Assembly (NCBI GenBank): GCA_964035015.1 | Contig: OZ036002.1 | Coordinates: 15,619,881 to 15,683,880, forward strand | DNA from: Corallium rubrum | Lineage: Eukaryota; Cnidaria; Anthozoa; Scleralcyonacea; Coralliidae | DNA: 64,000 nucleotides | Direction: 5' to 3' | Shown here: one piece after another, positions 11,175-63,779 of the stretch | Layout of the letters: the number at the start of each line of letters is the position of its first letter | Numbering within the stretch: position 1 is the stretch's first letter | The notes under the pieces: generated by a model | Databases searched by the model: none | Seen by the model: the letters and a program-made list of their open reading frames with translations, nothing else | Told to the model about the DNA's origin: nothing | Translations under genes and position numbers: made by a program

Positions 11175-12517
11175 TTAGTAAGGTCTGCTTCTTAGATTAT
11201 ATTTAGGCGTTTTTATTTTAAAAGTAGCATGATAATCTTTCTTATCTTCTGATGATAATTGGGACACATCTTCTTTTGTCATGGGTAAATATTTTGATCT
11301 AGTCATCATTAGATGATGTTCATACTCTTCTCTATCATCTGGGGCAATCTTTGCCAAGTCGCTTTCTTTCCAATCCGAAGAGCTTTCCCAATTATGCAAG
11401 AAATTATGTTTAAGCGTCGGTTGTTCAACTTTTGGAGGTGGTGTTGCAAAATAGGTTTTAGGTGTAGCAGGGAAACTCCACGGAAGATCGTCAGTTTCTT
11501 GCTTTATCTCTGGTGTCCAATTTTCTGTATTTTTCCGAGGCTGAGTTTGAAGATTAGTCAGAGGTTGAGACTGATTTTGCAGTTGGTTTTGAAACGTCAG
11601 AAAACGTCCTAGCTGATTGGAGTAAAGTATGTTCTTTTCTTCAGGTGTTAACTGTGGCGCTTGTACAATATCTTGCATTTTTTGTTCTGTATTGTACATG
11701 GCATTAACAATCGGATGTAATTGATAGGATTGCTTTTGTATGAAACTACCCAGCTGTTGCTGCAGGCTGGAGCTATTTTCTCCAGGTAGAACATTGGTCT
11801 TGAGGCGATGATCGTCGTCCGTGGTCGGTTTCAGATCAAGCATTAAATAACCATGAGGACGAGTTGTGGCTTCCTCGTAACTCTTCATAAATTTATGGAC
11901 ATGACCTGGGTTCACCTGCCGTGCCAAGACAGAAATTTTGTTGCTTATCCCTCGGAGACTTGAATAGTACGATATAGTGTGCGTTGAGGCTGATGTTTCT
12001 TGTTTCTTTGCCTTGGTGAAATATATTCTGAACAATGTAGATCACGGAGAGATTCCTGTGATGAGTTCCCTTAGTAAATAAATTAGCAATACGTTTATCT
12101 CTTCCTGACTGATCCATGAGATCATCGAGGACGATCAGGTTACGTTGAGACTTCAAGAAAATTATCAGAGTCAATGTCGGAAGGTATACCCTCATAGAAT
12201 TCGATGCCTGGTATTGTTTTGATCATTTCTAAATACATGGGCTGCCATTGCCCATAACACCAAATGATACGTTCAGGAGGAGGATTAATCGTAGTTTTGG
12301 CGTTTTCCAGAAGCGTTTTTACCCATACTGTTTTGCCGCTCTGAGTACACCCTGCAACAATGCATGTGAACGGATGCTGCATGACTGTTACGTCAATGAG
12401 AAGATGTGCTGGTCTTGAATAAGTACTGTTTTTATGGAAATTTTTTATATGCCGTTGCATGTTGAATAGTGTAGAAAACGTTTTTCCACAAGCGCTGCCG
12501 ACATAAGACATGCTCAC
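11175..12517 (-). pseudogene. Polinton packaging ATPase (A32/FtsK-HerA type), broken
   Basis: Reading right to left: a C2H2-finger-like N-terminus (CGKTFSTLFNMQRHIKNFH), a Walker A motif CIVAGCTQSGKT, the family block IIWCYGQWQPMY, a Walker B-like LIVLDDLMDQ, then RIANLFTKGTHHRNLSVIYI. A long polar tail rich in Gln and Pro ends NLRSRPY. These blocks identify the genome-packaging ATPase of Polintons and adintoviruses, which pumps DNA into capsids. The gene is the only single-copy gene in the element and is broken. It should be treated as a fossil. Confidence 0.85.
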
Positions 12518-12574
12518 TCGTTGAAGAGCATGAGCAGAATAAATATTTCTAGAGAATGTCTTATTATTTATTTA

Positions 12575-12862
12575 TCTTTCTCCTCCTCCTCCTCTTTCTC
12601 CACCTCCTCTTTCTTCTCTTCCTCCTCTTTTTTCTCCTTCTCCTCTTTCTTCTCCTCCTCCTCTTTCTCCTCCTCCTCCTCCTCTTTCTCCTCCTCCTCC
12701 TCCTCTTTCTCCTCCTCCTCCTCCTCCTCTTTCTCCTCCTCCTCTTTCTCCTCTTCCTCCTCCTCTTTCTCCTCCTCCTCCTCCTCCTCTTTCTCCTCCT
12801 CTCCCTCTTTCTCCTCCTCCTCCTCCTCCTCTTTCTCCTCCTCATCCTCCTCCTCCTCCTCT
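12575..12862. repeat. (CCT)n/CTTTCT polypyrimidine tract at the inner end of the right arm
   Basis: About 285 bp of almost pure pyrimidine, the inverted counterpart of 10,728-11,090. The sequence just inside it (12,520-12,570) does not match the sequence inside the left tract. Confidence 0.95.
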
Positions 12863-12866
12863 TAAA

Positions 12867-13229
12867 ATGTGTATTTTGGTAGCTTTCCCTCATTTAGACA
12901 TTGACTGTCAAATAGAGATGTTGATGAAAAAGCACAGACCGTTTCTTGAACTTTTATGTACAAGTGAACCTATTCAACAGCGAGCTCTCTTGGAGACTGC
13001 ACGCCCCGAGCAAATTAGATGTATTTGTGATTGTATGTTGAACTTTTGGTCAATGCAATATCAATTATCACCTGCTTTGCTTGAAGACGTTAAGCCTTAT
13101 AGCGACGACATATCAACTTTGGCTAGTCCCCGAAGTAGTTTTATGAGAAAAAAGGAGATACTGGTTCCAAAAGGATTTCTTGATGTCTTACTTGGTCCTG
13201 TTTTAGACGGACTCACAGAACTAATATAA
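12867..13229 (+). CDS. pX-like small basic protein, right-arm copy
   Basis: The reading frame has the same core as the left copy, from the methionine near 12,918 (MLMKKHRPFLE) through ICDCMLNF. It ends in a hydrophobic PKGFLDVLLGPVLDGLTEL tail typical of pX-like proteins of this group. The tail and a few residues differ from the left copy. The zinc-ribbon gene starts 45 bp downstream. Confidence 0.55.
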   Translation: MCILVAFPHLDIDCQIEMLMKKHRPFLELLCTSEPIQQRALLETARPEQIRCICDCMLNFWSMQYQLSPALLEDVKPYSDDISTLASPRSSFMRKKEILVPKGFLDVLLGPVLDGLTELI

Positions 13230-14520
13230 AAGAACGATATTTTGTAAAGACCCTCATTCGAACCCTGAACACGATGGGAGAAAGATTACATGATGATTTT
13301 CGTGTTAAAGAAATACTGTCACACTTTGACTACGGAGTCGATGAAGCGACAGCGTCTTCTTTGCTGAATAGTTTACTCGCGTCCTATGTCAACTTAACAT
13401 GGAATCCCAAAGGAGAAATTGTGTATCAAGGAAGAACTATACCGAACACAAAAATAGCCGAATTGGTAGAATACTGCGTATCACCTTACTTCTCAGGAAT
13501 TCCCGAACCAGCTGGTCTAAATGTATTTGTAAAAGGACTCGCCGACATTAACATTGACAAAAACCTTATCGAAAATGTTCGAGTGCTGACAATGTTGGCG
13601 CAGGCAGAAGAAGAAACAGAATCAGAGAGCGAAAACGAAGAAAGTTCCTCCGAAGAAGATTCAGAACACGATAAAGATTACACCGAAATAGAGTCAGAAA
13701 ATTCTGCAATTGACGAACCTGTTGATTGCGAACGTTGTCAGAATCCTGTTAATTTTACACATGTAATTGAGTGTCCTAAGTGTTTGTGGAAATATTTTAA
13801 CAAATGCGTTATTCGAAATCTGATATGTAATGTTTGTGGTACAGAATTCAAGACTCATGATCCATGCCTTCGGATTATAAGATGTACTGTATGCCCATAT
13901 GCTAGTGTTACCGATAGATCACTAAATAATCAAGAGTTTTTTGTGTAAAGATATATTTCTCAATAAAATAGTTTAAATTCTGTATTACATGTACGCGTGT
14001 TGTTAATGACTTTCTCGCCTAGACTTGCCTAATCCTCATAATTGCCCCTAATGAGTTTCTCTTTTGTCTCCTGCACGTGCACTGAGGATAAATATGCAAA
14101 TATCACACTTAGTAACAGAAAGCGTAGCAACGCTTTCAAAGTAATAAACCGCTTTGGCTTTATATTTCCACACTTAAAATCGTTCTTCTTACGGCTTCTC
14201 GAATTGATTCTTCATCCAAGGATTCGTATACTCTATACACTAGGGTTAGATAAGCGATAATTCGACCAAAACTGTTAACATTCATCTCTTCGTAAATAAC
14301 ACTCAGATTACTTAACCAAAAACCCGCTAAATTCCTACAAACCAGGTTTAAGATAAAAAATATAAAGTGTCTCTATCCATTTCTGTTTCGTTCCTCTACA
14401 AACTGAGGCCAAAGTAAACGATAACTCTTTAAAATTGTTAATACTTATTGCCAAAAAACGTGTATAAAACTGTTTGATCATTTAGGTTAATATAATATTA
14501 AAAGTCTCCATATTATTCAA
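13201..14520 (+). repeat. 1,320-bp tandem duplication, unit 1
   Basis: Starts TTTTAGACGGACTCACAG, as does unit 2 at 14,521. The first about 830 bp, including the whole zinc-ribbon gene, are identical between units. The last about 490 bp carry about ten differences. Confidence 0.95.
13274..13948 (+). CDS. Polinton zinc-ribbon protein, right-arm copy 1
   Basis: A 224-residue frame, identical at DNA level to the copy at 14,594-15,268. The domain layout is as in the left-arm copy: N-terminal domain, acidic linker, four Cys pairs. It lies in tandem unit 1 and reads outward toward the right tip. An AATAAA signal follows near 13,961. Confidence 0.75.
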   Translation: MGERLHDDFRVKEILSHFDYGVDEATASSLLNSLLASYVNLTWNPKGEIVYQGRTIPNTKIAELVEYCVSPYFSGIPEPAGLNVFVKGLADINIDKNLIENVRVLTMLAQAEEETESESENEESSSEEDSEHDKDYTEIESENSAIDEPVDCERCQNPVNFTHVIECPKCLWKYFNKCVIRNLICNVCGTEFKTHDPCLRIIRCTVCPYASVTDRSLNNQEFFV

Positions 14521-15840
14521 TTTTAGACGGACTCACAGAACTAATATAAAAGAACGATATTTTGTAAAGACCCTCATTCGAACCCTGAACACGATGGGAG
14601 AAAGATTACATGATGATTTTCGTGTTAAAGAAATACTGTCACACTTTGACTACGGAGTCGATGAAGCGACAGCGTCTTCTTTGCTGAATAGTTTACTCGC
14701 GTCCTATGTCAACTTAACATGGAATCCCAAAGGAGAAATTGTGTATCAAGGAAGAACTATACCGAACACAAAAATAGCCGAATTGGTAGAATACTGCGTA
14801 TCACCTTACTTCTCAGGAATTCCCGAACCAGCTGGTCTAAATGTATTTGTAAAAGGACTCGCCGACATTAACATTGACAAAAACCTTATCGAAAATGTTC
14901 GAGTGCTGACAATGTTGGCGCAGGCAGAAGAAGAAACAGAATCAGAGAGCGAAAACGAAGAAAGTTCCTCCGAAGAAGATTCAGAACACGATAAAGATTA
15001 CACCGAAATAGAGTCAGAAAATTCTGCAATTGACGAACCTGTTGATTGCGAACGTTGTCAGAATCCTGTTAATTTTACACATGTAATTGAGTGTCCTAAG
15101 TGTTTGTGGAAATATTTTAACAAATGCGTTATTCGAAATCTGATATGTAATGTTTGTGGTACAGAATTCAAGACTCATGATCCATGCCTTCGGATTATAA
15201 GATGTACTGTATGCCCATATGCTAGTGTTACCGATAGATCACTAAATAATCAAGAGTTTTTTGTGTAAAGATATATTTCTCAATAAAATAGTTTAAATTC
15301 TGTATTACATGTACGCGTGTTGTTAATGACTTTCTCGCCTAGACTTGCCCAATCCTCTTAATTGCCCCTAATGAGTTTCTCTTTTGTCTCCTGCACGTGC
15401 ACTCAGGATAAATATGCAAATATCACACTTAGTAACAGAAGGCGTAGCAACGCTTTCAAAGTAATAAACCGCTTTGGCTTTATATTTCCACACTTAAAAT
15501 CGTTCTTCTTACGGCTTCTCGAATTGATTCTTCATCCAAGGATTCGTATACTCTATACACTAGGGTTAAATAAGCGATAATTCGACCAAAATTGTTAACA
15601 TTCATCTCTTCGTAAATAACACTCAGATTACTTAACCAAAAACCCGCTAAATTCCTACAAACCAGGTTTAAGATAAAAAATATCCATTTCTATCCATTTC
15701 TGTTTGGTTCCTCTACAAACTAGGCCAAAGTAAACGATAACTCTTTAAAATTGTTAATACTTATTGCCAAAAAACGTGTATAAAACTGTTTGATCATTTA
15801 GGTTAATATAATATTAAAAGTCTCCATATTATTCAATTTA
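14521..15840 (+). repeat. 1,320-bp tandem duplication, unit 2
   Basis: The second unit. It runs on directly into the terminal part of the arm, so its right boundary is set by the length of unit 1. Confidence 0.93.
14594..15268 (+). CDS. Polinton zinc-ribbon protein, right-arm copy 2
   Basis: Base-for-base identical to 13,274-13,948. It has no pX-like gene directly upstream, because the duplicated unit begins inside the 3' end of that gene. An AATAAA follows near 15,281. Confidence 0.75.
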   Translation: MGERLHDDFRVKEILSHFDYGVDEATASSLLNSLLASYVNLTWNPKGEIVYQGRTIPNTKIAELVEYCVSPYFSGIPEPAGLNVFVKGLADINIDKNLIENVRVLTMLAQAEEETESESENEESSSEEDSEHDKDYTEIESENSAIDEPVDCERCQNPVNFTHVIECPKCLWKYFNKCVIRNLICNVCGTEFKTHDPCLRIIRCTVCPYASVTDRSLNNQEFFV

Positions 15841-15894
15841 TATAACTTCATATATACTATAATTATCCTAGTCTTGCCCAATCATGTCACAGGC

Positions 15895-15943
15895 GTGAGT
15901 CATGCGTGAGTCATGCGTGAGGCATGGTGCGTGAGTCACGCTG
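15895..15943. promoter_or_regulatory. Subterminal TGAGTCA cluster, right end
   Basis: The mirror copy of the left cluster, with three exact TGAGTCA heptamers and one TGAGGCA variant. It lies in the same position relative to the tip. Confidence 0.5.
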
Positions 15944-16010
15944 AATATTAATAAGGCAGCATCCCTTTGTGTCGGTGGATGGGGGGGGGGGGGGGGGGGT
16001 GTTATCTACT

Positions 16011-16016
16011 CACTTG
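16011..16016. repeat. Right target-site duplication of the Polinton (CACTTG)
   Basis: Identical to 8581-8586 and directly follows the GTTATCTACT terminus. Confidence 0.88.
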
Positions 16017-16229
16017 GTTACAAGTATATATCTTTGCAAAACACAACTAAAAACAAAACAAGAAAATGAACAAATTGTTTAAAACTGGCTGTGACTTTTC
16101 TCAACATAAACGTGAAACAAGTCTGTCGACAGAAAAACAAATACACAATTAAAGTTCGACTAACCTCGTCTTTTTGTCGCGAATAAAAATTCGACAAGGC
16201 AAATGAGTGAAGCATGTCTTGAATAGAGA
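16017..16229. other. Short AT-rich spacer right of the Polinton
   Basis: No gene or repeat recognised. Confidence 0.4.
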
Positions 16230-16862
16230 CTTACTTATTACAATAATTCAAAGTTTGGTATTCAGCAAAATGTATTACGTACTGTTCATCTGTATGGGCT
16301 AACACCACTGCAAGTAATATTTGTAAACTTCTGGCAGCACAGAACTTTGCTGTCCGAATAATCATTAACTCTAGGAAATTCGACCACATTACTCCATTGT
16401 TGAACGAACTGCGCTGGATTTCTGTTAAACTTCATCTTTTCTATCGTAACGCTGTCTTGACTTTCAAATTCATGAATTAGAACAGCACCTGATTATTTAT
16501 CCAAGCAATTTGTGAAGAGAGGCAGTTTAAGTATTCGCTGTACCCGAAATTTGCAATCCTTGAACATTCCTTTATATAAAAATGCCACTGGCCAAAGAAC
16601 GTTTTATTATCGCGCCATTTCACTCTGGAACGCTCTTCCAGTGAACATTAAATCTAGCGCGTCAATACATATTTTTAAAAGTAAACTTCGAAGACATCTT
16701 TTAGAAATTTGTTCTTAATTTTGCCATCGACTTTTTGTTTTCAATTTTTTTAATAATTTTCTAATTATTTATAATTCATAGTACCTCATGTAACATATAT
16801 TTATATAAATTTAGTAATTGTAATTGACTCTGAAAAGCCCCCTGGGGAGAGTTCAATAAAGT
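16230..16862 (+). mobile_element. LINE (CR1/L2-like) 3' fragment, 5'-truncated
   Basis: Translation in two frames gives the C-terminus of a LINE ORF2: NFAVRIITNSRKFDHITPLL and ELRWISVKLHLFYRNAVL, then a frameshift near 16,470, then a 68-codon frame (16,512-16,718) with FYYRAISLWNALPVNIKSS and FKSKLRRHLL. These blocks are typical of the end of jockey-superfamily reverse transcriptases. The 3' UTR contains AATAAA (16,855) and runs straight into a (TATTG)n array, the expected microsatellite tail of such LINEs. Confidence 0.85.
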
Positions 16863-17128
16863 GTTGTATTGTATTGTATTGTATTGTATTGTATTGTATT
16901 GTATTGTATTGTATTGTATTGTATTGTATTGTATTGTATTGTATTGTACTTACTGTACTGTACTGTACTGTACTGTACTGTACTGTACTGTACTGTACTG
17001 TACTGTACTGTACTGTACTGTACTGTACTGTACTGTACTGTACTGTACTGTACTGTACTGTACTGTACTGTATTGTATTGTATTGTATTGTATTGTATTG
17101 TATTGTATTGTATTGTATTGTATTGTAT
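16863..17128. repeat. Pentanucleotide array (TATTG)n-(TACTG)n-(TATTG)n
   Basis: About 266 bp. The outer blocks are TATTG and the middle block (about 16,950-17,070) is TACTG, in the same register. It is the expanded tail of the LINE just to the left. Confidence 0.97.
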
Positions 17129-17443
17129 AAGAGATTAAAATGGCGATAATGATGAACACGACAGCGCACTTGGAAGACTCAGTCGAGGTTTTTTGACGTA
17201 ACACCAGGACTTCTATTTTATTTACTGTAAAATATAACGTACCCATGCAGGCTCTTTTTGTCGCCAGTCTAACGATATCTTTTATCTTAATTCTTAATAC
17301 ATTATAATTTCAGTATACTCTACTCTATAGGCTGGTGAAATATTCACCCCACTGCTACAACATAGGACAAACAGAAGCGAAATTTCGCTACTTTGTAGTT
17401 GCATAAATCCACACAACAAATCTGCTAATTTGCACAATAAGGA

Positions 17444-18001
17444 CTACCATATTTCCCCTATATTAAATTTCGGACAAAAAGGTGCGCGCTTATTCGGAGG
17501 AGGGAGCTTTTTCGAGAGGGGGCGCTTATTAAATATTTTCTGTCAACCAATTCAACTACACAATTATTTTTAACAAAAAAACTTTGTAATAATTACAGTG
17601 TAGCGATAGGTCATGCAAAGATTAAAGAAGAGGTAATTCACGTATAAGAGTTCTGCAAGCACATGGATAGAAAAATTACTAGATGTGATTTTAATAAAAG
17701 AAAATTAATTGATTTCCTATTTTGATAAACCGTGTTTTAGTTTTGTAAAAGTGACGACACAAAAACAAAGTTCCTTGTTGGTTGGTTTTGTATTTTCTTT
17801 ACTGTGTTATAAACCTTTATTACCACTACTATAGTGAGGGACAAGGAGGGATGGACGTTTATTCGAGGGGTGTGGGGGGTGTGGGGGTTGGGGGGGGGGG
17901 GGGCGGGGGGCGCTTATTTAAAGTTTTTGCTGGAAACGTAGGCGCTTATTCGAGGAGGGCCCTTATTAGATCGTGAACGCTTATTGGAGGAAGTACGGTA
18001 T
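17444..18001. mobile_element. Degenerate MITE-like repeat with GCGCTTATTCGAGG motifs
   Basis: Contains repeated GCGCTTATT and TTATTCGAGG motifs at both ends, ill-matched inverted ends (TACCATATTTCCCC at left; complement of TACCGTACTTCCTCC at right) and a G-run at 17,889-17,915. It resembles dispersed short repeats common in anthozoans, and the family is unassigned. Confidence 0.45.
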
Positions 18002-18090
18002 TTGAATTGCGAAAAAAAGGCGTTAGTGGTAATTGAAACAAACAAGCAACTTTGTTGAAAGATGTTGAAACAAGCTTTTTTTTCTATTAG

Positions 18091-60311
<42,221 letters not shown>

Positions 60312-60566
60312 GTAAGGGTTAAAACTGTCATGAATCTAGGTATATTACAGTCCCTACGAAACGAAAATTAAGTTTGTCTTATTTAAAAGAACACCTAAAA
60401 TGACAAAGCAACATATCTTGCAGTTTTTGGTTTCCTTGCTTTATTTTTGAGACATTTTAGCTTGTTTGATATGCATATTTAACTTATAAGATAGCTTTAC
60501 GTCACACTTTGCATAATCACTTATCGCAAAAGATTGTTTATCTTTCTTATTGTCAAACAAAAACGC

Positions 60567-61043
60567 TTAAAGTGGTTCTCTTATGAAAATATTGTTGGTA
60601 ATGTTTTTGCATAATCTTCAAGATATTATGGTAGTTGGTAATTGTGCAAAGTTTCATTTCGAAATTCTCACAGACAAAGTTGAATTTTACGTGCGAAGTT
60701 TGTATTTTGGAGTGCCGCCATTAAAGTGGCCGAGCTTGAGAACAGTAAGTCGCGGAAGCTTAAAACGTCATATAGATTCAACAAAAACAAAGGATCATTG
60801 TTCTTGTCAACAAAAGGGTCATTGTTGTTATTGAGTCTATGACGTCATAAGCTTCCTTGGCTCATTCGTATTAACCTCGGCCACTTTAATGGCGGCGCTC
60901 TAAAATACAAACTTCCCCCATAAAATATCACCTTTTCTTCAACGAATTTTGAAATGAAACTTTGCACGATCACCAACTACCATATCCTCTTTAGGATTAT
61001 GCAAAAACATTGCCAACAATATTTTCATCGGAGAATCATTTTA
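60567..61043. mobile_element. Long-TIR MITE family M1, copy 2
   Basis: Same family as 51,097-51,653, without the internal 85-bp duplication. It lies 255 bp after exon 16 and directly abuts the truncated LINE on its right. Confidence 0.8.
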
Positions 61044-63018
61044 AAATTTACACAATCTGTTGTAGAGAAACACTCACACATGGTTCCTAATTCACCAAAT
61101 GCTTTTGTTGAGAAAATGAATGTGAGAGATCGGTTACTGCGAAAGTACAGAAAAACCAAATTGCCCATAGATCTTCTCTTATATAAAAAGAAGAAAAACA
61201 AATTGAACAACATGGTTAAATCTGCAAAATCGAAGTACCACAAAACTCTATTACAACAAAATGCAAATAACCCGGATAAATTTTGGGAATCAATCAAATC
61301 CATCTATCCCTCCAAATCGAGAAACACACCAGCAGTGGTGTTCAAAGATGGTTACAAACGTATTACTAATGCTCAAGAAATAATCAATTTGTTCAGCTCG
61401 TACTTCAGTGTCGTCTCAAAACTGAAAGAAAAATCTTTCTCTCTCCGAAACCTTGTATGGAGAACATGTCAATCTATTCCGGCACAATCAAATTTGACTT
61501 TCAAATTTAACAATGTTACAGCAGGGGTTGTGGAAAATGAATTGACCTTATTAAAGAATAAAAAATCCTCTGGTTTGGGTAATAATAATCTCACAACCAC
61601 TGACTTATCTGATAAACATGTCTTTTGAAACTGGCGTATATCCAACCGAATGGAAATCAACAAAGGTGATTCCTATACATAAAAAAGGTCCTCGGGGAGA
61701 TATACAAAACTATCGACCTATATCCATCATACCCGCCATCTCAACGATAATCGAAAAAATTGTTCAGAGACAACTGTAAAATTATCTTGAAACCAATAAT
61801 CTACTTCACGACAACCAATTTGGCTTTAGAAAAAATCGATGTACTGAACTTGCTGCTGTATTATTTATGAACAATATTCGGAGGGAAGTGGATAAGAAAA
61901 ATTTGGTGGGTGCAGTATTTATCGACCTAATTAAAGCGTTTGATACCTTAGGACACAGCAAGTTAATAACAAATTATCAAAATATGGAATTGCAGATTTA
62001 GAGTTGGAATGGTTTAAAGATTATGTGTTCAATCGTTCCCAAATTGTATATTACAAAACTGAATTTTCTGATAGTCAGCCAATGATGAGCGGCGTTCCTC
62101 AGGGATCCATCCTAGGTCCAGTCCTCTTCAATATATTTTTTAATGATTTATCTGACTGTATTCAGTATTCTAAATTATCAAATATGTAGATGGCACAGTT
62201 ATCTATTTCAGCGAAAAAACTCTTTCTACTATTGAAGAAAAATTAAGGTATGACATGGAGTCCATTAGAGAATGGTGCTTCGAGAATGAACTCATCTTGA
62301 ATCTCAACCTAGGGAAACTGAAGCAATGCTCTTCGGAACTAGTAAAAACCTATCTACGCAGCAAAATTCGTTGAACATTATGGTTATGAGAAGATCGAAA
62401 CTAAATCAACTTACAGGTACCTTGGAATTGAAATTGACACATCTCTAAACCTGAATCGGAATTTTGGTCGAACGTACAAGAAAGCTATGGGACGTCTTCG
62501 ATTACTGGCCAAAATCAGCAATACCTCAATGTACCTTCAGCAAAAACCATTTACCAAGCTATGATTGTGCCAATCCTTACATATGGTGGGTTAACAAATC
62601 TTAATCTCACAGTAACACAAAGTCAAAAGTTAATCCGTTTTCATGATAGAGCAATGTCCATCATCAGGTCTTCCAGAGAAGATCTTGCGTTTTAGTTAAA
62701 AAGTCCTTGGTCGGAAATGTATGTAAGAATTTTGAAAATTATTTTCAGATAAATGCGCATAATTATGGTACAAGGAATGCTTCATGTTTGATTCAACTAC
62801 CTACATGCGAGCTAAACTTTTCAGTGACCTTCCTTTGGGTATTCGAAAGATTGACAACTTGAACGAATTTGTACACTCTGTGAAACTGTATTTCAATTAA
62901 TAGATTGTATAAATATTAATAGTATTCATATTTATTACTTGTGTATTTATTCACTCAGGACACACATTGATAACAGTCCATTTGTACTGAAGTGTTATAT
63001 CCTGAATAAAAATTAGTT
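61044..63018 (+). mobile_element. LINE (CR1/L2-like) ORF2 remnant
   Basis: Successive frames give [87 protein letters not shown] and [15 protein letters not shown], all reverse-transcriptase blocks of the jockey superfamily. The expected YADD motif reads YVDG-like near 62,188. Several frameshifts and stops, for example near 61,630, 61,778 and 62,188, leave no working ORF. The 3' end has AATAAA (63,006) and runs into (ATCT)n. Confidence 0.88.
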
Positions 63019-63461
<443 letters not shown>

Positions 63462-63507
63462 AACAAAACTGTTTGACATTCGATTATGCACTCATTTACA
63501 TAGAATC

Positions 63508-63592
63508 GGTCGGTCGGTCGGTCGGTCGGTCGGTCGGTCGGTCGGTCGGTCGGTCGGTCGGTCGGTCGGTCGGTCGGTCGGTCGGTCGGTCG

Positions 63593-63645
<53 letters not shown>
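63508..63645. repeat. (GGTC)n-(TGTC)n microsatellite
   Basis: About 22 GGTC units pass directly into about 12 TGTC units. Confidence 0.97.
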
Positions 63646-63646
<1 letters not shown>

Positions 63647-63779
63647 TACTGTTACTTTCTTATTTTAAGTTTTCTTTTAAGTAAAACAAACTTAATTTTC
63701 GTTTCATAGGCTCTTTAATAAATCTAAAACAAACTATTTGTGCATCTCACGTCCCTCTCAACATGAATCGTACTTGATG

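Larger units (their letters stand above)
8587..16010. mobile_element. Palindromic Polinton/Maverick-derived element with 6-bp TSD
   Basis: Seen: the element begins AGTAGATAAC and ends GTTATCTACT, flanked on both sides by CACTTG (8581-8586 and 16011-16016). AG...CT ends with a 6-bp duplication are the Polinton signature. A left arm (8587 to about 11,090) and a right arm (about 12,585-16,010) are inverted copies about 98-99% alike in the coding parts. Each carries a zinc-ribbon gene and a pX-like gene reading toward its own terminus. The right arm has an extra 1,320-bp tandem duplication. The unique centre (about 11,100-12,570) carries a broken A32-like packaging ATPase gene. DNA polymerase B, integrase, protease and capsid genes are absent. 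Inferred: a defective, non-autonomous fossil made of two copies of one end. The arms suggest a fairly recent origin. Confidence 0.9.
12585..16010. repeat. Right arm (long terminal inverted repeat) of the Polinton
   Basis: An inverted copy of the left arm. It starts in a (CCT)n tract and ends GTTATCTACT after a run of 19 G. It contains a 1,320-bp tandem duplication (13201-14520 and 14521-15840). Confidence 0.88.

Noticed and set aside
14042-14260. 72-codon frame MPLMSFSFVSCTC conserved in all three arm copies of the Polinton.
   Set aside because: Follows from the sequence being duplicated; the left copy is disrupted by the 57-bp repeat and there is no family resemblance.
17312-17395. Open stretch YTLLYRLVKYSPHCYNI upstream of SOS exon 1, faintly like the DH motif LPRLLLAPVYHCLHY.
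   Set aside because: Alignment needs a gap, few identities, and no matching splice donor.
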